Of a DNA stretch of 64,000 nt, positions 57,177-64,000 are shown one piece after another; position 1 is the first letter of the stretch; every line of letters starts with the position of its first letter. This stretch comes from Certhia americana (Eukaryota > Chordata > Aves > Passeriformes > Certhiidae). The notes beneath the pieces were generated by a model, which saw nothing but the letters and a program-made list of their open reading frames with translations, did not search any database and was not told where the DNA came from. Location: contig CM031878.1 of assembly GCA_018697195.1 (NCBI GenBank), positions 68,274,080-68,338,079 of the forward strand, in the 5' to 3' direction. A program made the translations under genes and the position numbers.

Positions 57177-57731
57177 TGTGTGCTGGCTAGGTGTGGGATA
57201 GAGTTAATTTTCTTCAGAGTAGCTAGGCTACTGTATAGGGCTGTTTTGTCTCTGTGCTGAAAACAGTGTTGATAACACAGGGATCTTTTTTTATTGCCGA
57301 AGAGGACTTGCACAGCATCAAGTCCTTTCCTCCTTCTCACACCACCCTGCCAATGAGGGGATTCACAAGGATTTGGGAGGAGGCACAGCTGGGAGAGCTG
57401 ATCCCAACTGACCAGACCATATGGTGTTGGGGTCATCAGGCAGAGCTGGGGGGAGAAGGAGAAAGGGGGTGTTTTTGGAGTGATGGCCTCTGTCTTCCAA
57501 GCCACCCTGATGGAGCCCACCTTTCCTGGGAGTGGCTGAACACCTGCCCAGAGTGAATGAATTTCTTGTTTTGCTTTCCTTGTGTGTGCAGTTTTTCTCT
57601 CCTTATTAAACTGTATTTATCTCATATTTTTCTCACTTTTACCCTTCTAACAGTGTCCCAATCCTGTTGGAGGGACAGTGAGGGAGTAGTTGTATGCGGC
57701 TTGTTGCTGGACGGGGTTAAATCAGTGACAA
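57177..57731 (+). mobile_element. Solitary LTR of an avian endogenous retrovirus
   Basis: The sequence contains, in order, the features of a widespread bird LTR family: GGATAGAGTTAATTTTCTTC near the start, GCTGAAAACAGTGTTGATAA, GGAGTGATGGC, ATTAAACTGT as poly(A) signal, TTTTCTCACTTTTACCCTTC, and GGGGTTAAA near the end. Regulatory and processing signals are recognisable, but no gag, pol or env reading frame follows, so it is a solo or isolated LTR. No convincing target-site duplication was seen, and the exact ends are uncertain. Confidence 0.85.
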
Positions 57732-58550
57732 CAGTGGTGGCCCACACCATAGAGGCAAAATCTTCTGCCCACAATTTGCTTTGGAACCTCTTAAAAAGAA
57801 ATGGGAGGTCCATGTGACAAGCTGGAGAAACAGTATTCCTTAATCTTTAATGGCTAGAGGAGTGCAACTGACTTTATAGCCCAGCGAAGTGCAGACAGCC
57901 TTGAAAACCTCATTAATTATGCTCCCTCTCTTCCAAAACCACAACTGGCCTCTCCACTGGAGTATGCCAGCACAGCTCTCCCTGAAGGGAAGAGCTCTTA
58001 TTTTCTCTTCCTCTCTTAACCTTCTGCTTCCTGAAAAAAAGCAGGCAGCTGCAGACACTTTTCCCCAGGTGTGCTTGCTATTATGCCAGGTGAAAAAAAC
58101 TCCCTTTCTCCTTTTTTCCCCTCTTTTTGTTATCTCTGCTGCTCTGCAGTTTATCTTCTCACTGCCTGTCTTCTTGCCGCTGCTGGCAGGCTGCAGGGCT
58201 TCTCAAACCTAGTTTTAAAATGTAAAGTGACTTCTGGACTGTGTGGCTCTAGGCCAAGTCTTCACAGGCAGTGGCTAAGAAAACGTACTTATCCCCTGCT
58301 CTCTGACATGGGTCAAAGCTTATTCCAATAGGTGCTTTGGCATGAGGAGCAACTTCAGAAACTGACAAAGTGATGTGATTTGAAGGACTTAGGCTTTAGC
58401 TTCATGGGTGGGTGACTCCTGAGCAATGTACATGTAGTGGGTCTTTTTGTTTCTTTCCAGCAGCTCTCATGAACACCTCTGGCTCTGATAACGCAAGCCA
58501 TGTATGTGGGTATATCCTGTTTATACAAATACATCCTTTCTCCTGAAGAG

Positions 58551-58613
58551 CCTTTCTCTTTCACTCTCACTCTCTTCTCTCTCTCTCCCTCTCTCTTTCA
58601 CTCTCTCTCTCTA
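58551..58613 (+). repeat. (CT)n-rich microsatellite
   Basis: An imperfect CT repeat of about 60 bases, with TTTCACTCTC interruptions. Non-coding. Confidence 0.9.
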
Positions 58614-59099
58614 GGGTTGTTGAGGGAACTTTCCAGCCTGATCAGTCAGGAGTCCTCTCAGGGAGGAGCATGTACAGGTATTTTCAGTAAATCCACAGAA
58701 TTAATCTGCATGGGGTAGGATGTTTATGTCCTCTGGAAGTGGCTGTGGTTCAACATCAGGTTTCAGAAATCTTCTTCTCCAAGAGCTACAGGGCTCTTGT
58801 GGGGCAGCCTGTCCTGCGTCTATTGCCTTCCCAGCTAACTGTGCTTACAGGAATCAGGTTTCTACCCAGGCAAACAGCAACACTTCCAAGTCCAAGTGCT
58901 TTCACTGAAAAAGGAGGTGCTCCATGCTACATTTATTTTTTTTCTTATTTTTGCTTCCCCTCAGAAATACCCGTAGTTTGAACTCCAGGCTGCGGGGAGC
59001 AGAGGGGAGAGAGCTAGCACAGACACTGCTACCTGGTACAGGATGTGTCCTTAAAGGATTCAGACTCCAAGTCTTTCTGTCACATTGATCATGTGAAGC

Positions 59100-59640
59100 T
59101 TTGTTGGAATCCAAAGTGCTGGGAAATCTCAAAATATTAGATCTGTAAGTCAAAACTTAAAATTAGAAACAGGGTTTAACCAGAATATTTGGGAAAGGCT
59201 TCCAAGTTTAGGTGCTAGAAGTAAGACTATGGATTTATAACTTAAAGCAGAGCTGAGTAGAGGAAAGTTTGGTTTTAGAGCCTAAAAGTCATAGACAAAG
59301 CAAAAGTAGCTACAAAGGTTAACAAGAGGTTTTAGACTGTAATATTGTAAGGTTTAGGTTTTAAGAGATGATTGGTTAAGAATGTTCCAACTGTAATAAT
59401 ACAAATTCACTTAGTTGGTTTAATAACATAAATATCTAGTTGGCAGAATTTTATTGGCCCATAAAGCCTTAAATAGTCTGATTAGCAGAAACCTTGTGAC
59501 TTCTTTGCCGTACTGCTAACATCTGTAAGGGGGATGCATCCTCTCTCTGCCTCTGTAGAAGATAAGAAAAATAAACTGCACTTTCCCACAAAACTCAGGA
59601 GTCACATTTCTCTGTTTCAAGAAGAAATCCCCACAAATGA
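59100..59640 (+). mobile_element. Possible second LTR (unassigned family)
   Basis: The segment has an LTR-like layout: GATTGGTTAAG, CTTAGTTGGTTTAATAA, a TATA-like CCTTAAATAG about 100 bases before AAATAAACTGCACTTTCCC, and a short trailing segment. It resembles the promoter/poly(A) arrangement of retroviral LTRs in birds, but I cannot name the family and the ends are not defined. No coding sequence is attached. Confidence 0.35.
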
Positions 59641-59944
59641 AACGTAAGGTGTAAAACTATTATGTGAGAAATCATACACTCACAAAGCTGGAGTTGAGGA
59701 CAAAAAGATTTCATCCCACCTATCCTGATTTATGATTAACTAAGTGATGACTGTGGGTTTTACATCATCCTCACTAAACTCTTCCTCCCTCCTTGTAGTT
59801 CCACTGGAGACAGCTTTACCACTGACTTAGAGTGCTTTAAATGACAAAAATACTATTTTTAAAGATTCAAATCAACATTTGACACCACATTTATACTGGG
59901 CATGAAGGTAGCACTAAGAGAAGAGCAATTAAAACCTCAGGATT

Positions 59945-59980
59945 TGGGGGTTTTTGTTTGTTTTTGTTTGGGTTTTTTTT
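59945..59980 (+). repeat. Short G/T-rich tract abutting an LTR fragment
   Basis: TTTGGGGGTTTTTGTTTG-type sequence directly precedes the LTR fragment that starts at 59981. Confidence 0.7.
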
Positions 59981-60098
59981 CTCATCCCACAAATTTTCTC
60001 GTCTTTACACTTCTAATTCTCTTCTCCATCCAGCTGGTGGGGCAGTGAGTGTGTGGCTGTGTGATTGTTGGTTGCCAGCTGGGGTTAAAATTTCAACA
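59981..60098 (+). mobile_element. LTR 3' fragment, same family as 57177-57731
   Basis: CTCATCCCACAAATTTTCTC, CTTCTAATTCTCTTCTCCATCC, AGTGAGTGTGTGGCTGTGTG and GCCAGCTGGGGTTAAAA follow the order of the last 120 bases of the bird LTR family seen at 57.2 kb. Only this end is present. Confidence 0.78.
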
Positions 60099-61840
60099 TG
60101 TACAAAACTAGAAAGGCAGTGGATTTTATTGGGAATTCCAGGGAAGGAAAATCAGTTGCTCAAGTCTCAGAACACATTTTACTCTCCTCCCTTTCTATCT
60201 AGACTTCTAAGAAAATCCACAAAGAATCAGGGCTCTACTATACTAAGTACATGTACATAACACATTTCCTTATCACAAAGCTGTGCTTGTGTGCAGATTT
60301 TAATTTTAAATAGGTGCAAAGCCTACTGTAGAAACAATAAAACAGATTTGATAGTCACAGCTTTCTCTGCATGCACATAAATAAAACCTTACTGTGTTCT
60401 CCTTCAGTGCAATGGCTGATTCAGAGAATTGATGGAAAGCATGTTTTCCTCTGCCCACAGTCCTGTGTTCTTGCTGGGCAGCAGAACCCTCTGAGACAGG
60501 CAGCAGAAGCTGTTAGTGGGGAGCAGGGAACTTCACAAATTTTGTTTTCTTGAATTATGATAGAAACACTGCATTAATTACATCGAAAGACAACGAGCCA
60601 CCGGCAGACTGACATCTGAGGCTTTGCTGTTCATGCAGGTACTGAAGTGAGCATTGTCCAGATGTCTCAGCCCACTCACAGTGACTCCCTGCTGTGCAGC
60701 TCAGCCATTTTCAGGTAGTTTGATGGGAGGAAAGCCGGGGAAGTCTTTATTGTTCTCAGATTATTTCACCTCCTATACACAGAGGCGCTCTGCTGCTCCA
60801 CCCATCTCCCTCTGGCAGGGTGGTTGTGCTGGTGGCTCCTGGCCTTCTCAAAATAAGGACAAAACAGAGAAAAACAAGGAAAGAATGATTCATCAAGAGA
60901 AGCCTGCACCAATGAAGAGCCTGCTGAGGCAGCTTGTGACTCACTCCTTGCTTTGTCCACTTACTGACTGCCAAAAACCACAGGAGAGCTCCAGGTGGTT
61001 GTGAGGCTGGTTTAATCACCCAAAAAGGGCCTTTCCAAAGTCACAGTGACCTGGAACTACACAAGGAGATGGGTTGGTTGGTGCCAGAGCCACACTGAGT
61101 TGCTCTTAGTTGCACATAAACTGCTCTAATGTCTGTAGCAGTTGCCACAGGATACAGCCCTTCTCGAAGCCAACACAAAGAAAATATACTGTGTCATAAA
61201 GGCCTTCTTCCTCCATTGTTGTTTGGTTAGCTTGGTTTCTCAGACAGAGTTTTTGTATCATTTTTAACTACTTCCAAGCCTTCTTCCATACAGACATGCA
61301 CCAACTTGCTGCCTCCTCCTCTAATGTTATATAGATTTATCTGGCACTGCAAATAAATGTAAGTGCTTTGGTCCAGCTATTGTTTGAAGAAAAGACAACA
61401 TCAGCCTTATCTTATGCCTGGAGCAGCAAGAATAGAGTGTTAATATTGTATTTCTTGTGACTTTGAAGGTAGTAAGTGCCTTTAGGAAGTGGCCAGCTGA
61501 GGCTAGCTCTTAGTTTATGCTTCAGGTGTTAAGTGTAAGGAAGCACTATATTTGGTGGCAGAAGAAAATTGCTCTGGGGGAAAATCCTTCCTTAAAATAC
61601 TAACCTTTGTTTCAAAGAAAAATTTGATAAAGAGATGCATCTAATTCTCCCTGCATGGAGATAGATTAAATGCAACTTCTATTTCTAGTATTCTGTGGTT
61701 GCCCAAGTTGTTCAATTATTGTTTTAGGGGTCTGAAGTATTTCCTCCTCCTCCAACTTCTTGCCATTGTTTCCTTCAGATAGTCAGTCTAAGACATTTCT
61801 TTTTGGCCTAAAATATGCAAGAATGTTAACTTTGAAGATA
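60099..61840. other. Intergenic DNA, nothing recognised
   Basis: Mixed-composition DNA with short open frames only (longest 116 codons at 60654-61004, no motifs). No repeats or RNA genes recognised. Confidence 0.5.
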
Positions 61841-61844
61841 TTCT

Positions 61845-62310
61845 TTATCCCCTCCAGCACCACCATCTGCACCAGGGCCTTACCACCCTCAGAGAGAAGA
61901 ATTTCTTCCCAATGCCTAATCTAACCCTTCTCTCTGCCAGTGTAAAGCCATTCCTCCTTGCCCTGTCACTCTAAGTCCTTGTAAATTGTCTCCATCTTTC
62001 TTGTTGGCTACTTCAGGTACAGGGATTAGTTCTTCCCAGAGACTTCTCCTCTCCAGGCTGCCTCTCCAGGTTGAACAATCCCTATTCTCTCAGCCTTCCC
62101 TGGTATGAGATGTGCTCCACTCCTCTGACACCTTGGTGTCCCTCCTATGGACTCATGTTCACAAGAATGCTGAAGGAACCCACAAAACTGTGGAAATACT
62201 TCTCAATTGTGACACTTCCCCTGCATTTGCAGTTTAGAAAGGAATTGGTGGTTGAATCTTCCCACATAATCCAATCTGGAATTAAGAAGTGGGCCCCAGA
62301 ACTTCAGAAA
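61845..62310 (-). mobile_element. CR1 LINE fragment, minus orientation
   Basis: ACCACCCTCAGAGAGAAGAA, TTTCTTCCCAATGCCTAATC, TAAAGCCATTCCTCCTTGCC, CTTCTCCTCTCCAGGCTG and TTGAACAATCCCTATTCTC are in the order of the reverse-complemented CR1 3' portion. Similarity is strong to about 62165 and weaker to about 62310. Truncated and non-coding. Confidence 0.9.
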
Positions 62311-63170
62311 TCAATTTAACCACCCACCCCAATACACTGCGGAAGGTTTCAGGGTTACTGGTACCCCTGGGTGTCTGACCACAGGCACTATTTCTGACCC
62401 AGCTGCCTCCCAGGCCAAGAGGTGAAAAATCCCTTTGGATTTTAGTATATTGTTTCTAAACTGTTTGGGGACAGCCTTGTCTCAATGGGCTAATGGTCAT
62501 GGTCAGTGTTCTTGCCTCTGGACAGCCTGAGGCGTGGCATGACCAGACATGATTTTCTCTCCTCCTCTTCTGAGTGGGTGTAAATTGAAACCACCACTAC
62601 CAGCCCAGGTTGTGGGTGTTAATTGGAAAAAAAAGAAGATATCAGGTACTTGGAAGGTAACATGAATATTCAAACCACAGCCAAGGCTCAGCCTAGTGCC
62701 AGTGAATGAAGTCTCAGGAGGTCTCTGGATGGAGCTGGGAAGACTGGAGCAATGCTGCTGCATCCTCTTGCCCTGGATTTGTGCAGTGCTGCTGATGCAA
62801 AAGGCACAGCCATGGTGGGAGGGGACTCACAGAGGCAGAGATGGCTTTAGAGAGGCATGCTTTGCTATCTTCACTGGCAGGGGGCAAAATCTCCCCATGG
62901 TGATGAATTTCCACACTGGAAGTGGGATTCTATTGCTGTGTCCATGCCAGAAGTGCTGCATTTTAATTACAGCACAGCACTCAGAGCTGCCAGGCAAGCA
63001 CCATGCTGCACTTCACCCCAGTGGCTGCATCTCTGCCAAATGCTATCATCATGAAGTTACTATTCCTTTCCAACACCACAGCTTTGGAAAAAAATAATAC
63101 TTCCTTACGATTGCATTAGTGAGAGGTGAGGTAAAGCAAAGCTGCCTCATACAGCCAACCTCATACAAAC
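62311..63170. other. Intergenic DNA between CR1 fragments
   Basis: No gene recognised. An open frame of 133 codons at 62696-63097 has no family motif and no splice or promoter context. Confidence 0.5.
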
Positions 63171-63174
63171 ATCA

Positions 63175-63410
63175 TGGAATGATGTCCAGAGAAAAGGAAA
63201 GGAGCTGGGGAAAGAGCTGGAGCACCAGGAGTAGCTGAGTGAGCTGGGGAGCCTCAGTCTGGAGCAAAGGAGGCTCAGGGGGGACCTTCTGGCTCTGCAC
63301 AACTCCCTGGCAGGAGGGGACAGCCGGGGTGGGGGGAGTAAGGCTCTGCTCCCAAATCCATCTGGACCATCTAATGGAGGGACACCTGGAGCAGGTGACA
63401 CAGGAGCATG
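63175..63410 (+). mobile_element. CR1 LINE fragment, plus orientation
   Basis: GTCCAGAGAAAAGGAAAGGAG, AGTGAGCTGGGGAGCCTCAG, AGGAGGCTCAGGGGGGACC and CTCTGCACAACTCCCTGGCA are the sense-strand CR1 3' segment, in order. The open frames overlapping it on both strands are by-products. Confidence 0.9.
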
Positions 63411-64000
63411 CCACGATGGGGTTTGAATGTCTTCAGAGAAGCAGTCCTTCACAAGCTTGGAAAAAGATGACATTGTAGACGTATAATATATCAGAGGATC
63501 TCCTAGGCAATTTCCAAAGCTCTTGGTCACTTACGGCACAAGCATTTCTACTGCTGAGCATGGGTAAGTTGCATTGTACAGTAATTTCTCGCACAGCTGA
63601 CTATCACGGTTTCCTGTGTTTAACAGTTCTCCATGAGCACGATTTTGACAGCCTCTCCTGTGCCACAGTTATTACTATCTTTAAGTCTCCTCCTTCACCT
63701 CTCAGTAATTTCCCGCACTTAAGCATCATTATTCCTTTGGTTGCTCAATTACGCAACCCTCATAAAATCCATGGTATATTTGGGCACGCCAAATACACTG
63801 TTGGATGCAACCATTCTTTTTTTATTTCATTTTAAACTGAAAATAACAAGTAATGAAAGGAATACACCCCCACAAAGTCTCAGTGTTGTCCTTTTACACA
63901 GCAGTCACCGAGATCCCAGGTCAAAAGTAGAAAAAACTTGCAGGAGAAGGAGGTTCAAAGAAATGTCGGTGGACGAGCTGATCTGCCACCCTGAGAATTA
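63411..64000. other. Intergenic DNA at window end, nothing recognised
   Basis: A 91-codon open frame at 63560-63835 shows no motif. No splice-bounded exon was recognised on either strand up to the window edge. Confidence 0.45.

Larger units (their letters stand above)
57732..59980. other. Sequence between two LTR-family fragments
   Basis: About 2.2 kb lie between the LTR at 57.2 kb and a related LTR fragment at 60 kb. No retroviral coding region is recognisable. It includes a CT-rich microsatellite at 58551-58612 and a possible second type of LTR at 59.1-59.64 kb. Confidence 0.4.

Noticed and set aside
62696..63530. Open frames on both strands at the right end of the window
   Set aside because: The part from 63175 is a CR1 fragment, and the rest shows no motif.

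Overview
The window looks like vertebrate nuclear DNA, most probably from a bird and possibly a passerine. The evidence is long AT-rich introns, CR1 LINE fragments in both orientations, an LTR of a type common in bird genomes, recurrent G/T-rich low-complexity tracts, and a calpastatin gene. From memory, calpastatin (CAST) is Z-linked in chicken, so this is probably Z-chromosome DNA; nothing in the window proves that.

Region 1 (1-40955, + strand) is the body and 3' end of CAST, the endogenous inhibitor of calpain proteases. I place 26 coding exons from 2449 to the stop codon at 39277-39279, giving 697 codons read without a frameshift. Exons further 5' lie outside the window. The exons encode part of the N-terminal L region, then four inhibitory repeats with A, B and C sub-regions, then a Lys/Ser-rich tail. 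Every exon is a multiple of three with phase-0 boundaries. Repeat 2 is unusual: its A and B motifs are eroded and I find no exon for its C sub-region. The 3' UTR appears to contain one intron and to end at an AATAAA at 40932.

Region 2 (about 42.4-48.8 kb) is a sharply GC-rich island in AT-rich surroundings. It holds a compact, complete CDC25-family phosphatase gene (M-phase inducer phosphatase, most like CDC25B) on the + strand. Fifteen coding exons at 42949-47381 encode 488 residues with an intact C-X5-R active site. Upstream is a TATA-less promoter-like region with repeated CACGCCC boxes and two inverted CCAAT boxes. Downstream is an AT-rich tandem repeat and an AATAAA at 47705. The RSPSMP 14-3-3 docking site and a TP phosphosite region of CDC25B are not conserved. 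The island is bracketed by two direct copies of a sequence of about 0.4 kb (41531-41922 and 48848-49252), as if the gene arrived as a block or as if an older repeat flanks it. This is the most interesting structure in the window.

Region 3 (49.3-64 kb) is gene-poor. I recognise CR1 fragments (61.85-62.3 kb minus, 63.17-63.41 kb plus), an apparently solitary LTR (57.18-57.73 kb), a second 3' fragment of the same LTR family (59.98-60.10 kb), a possible further LTR (59.1-59.64 kb), simple repeats and a small CpG-rich patch near 56.8-57.0 kb. No exons of ERAP1, the gene next to CAST in mammals, could be recognised. All exon coordinates were worked out by eye from splice signals and reading frame, without alignment tools.
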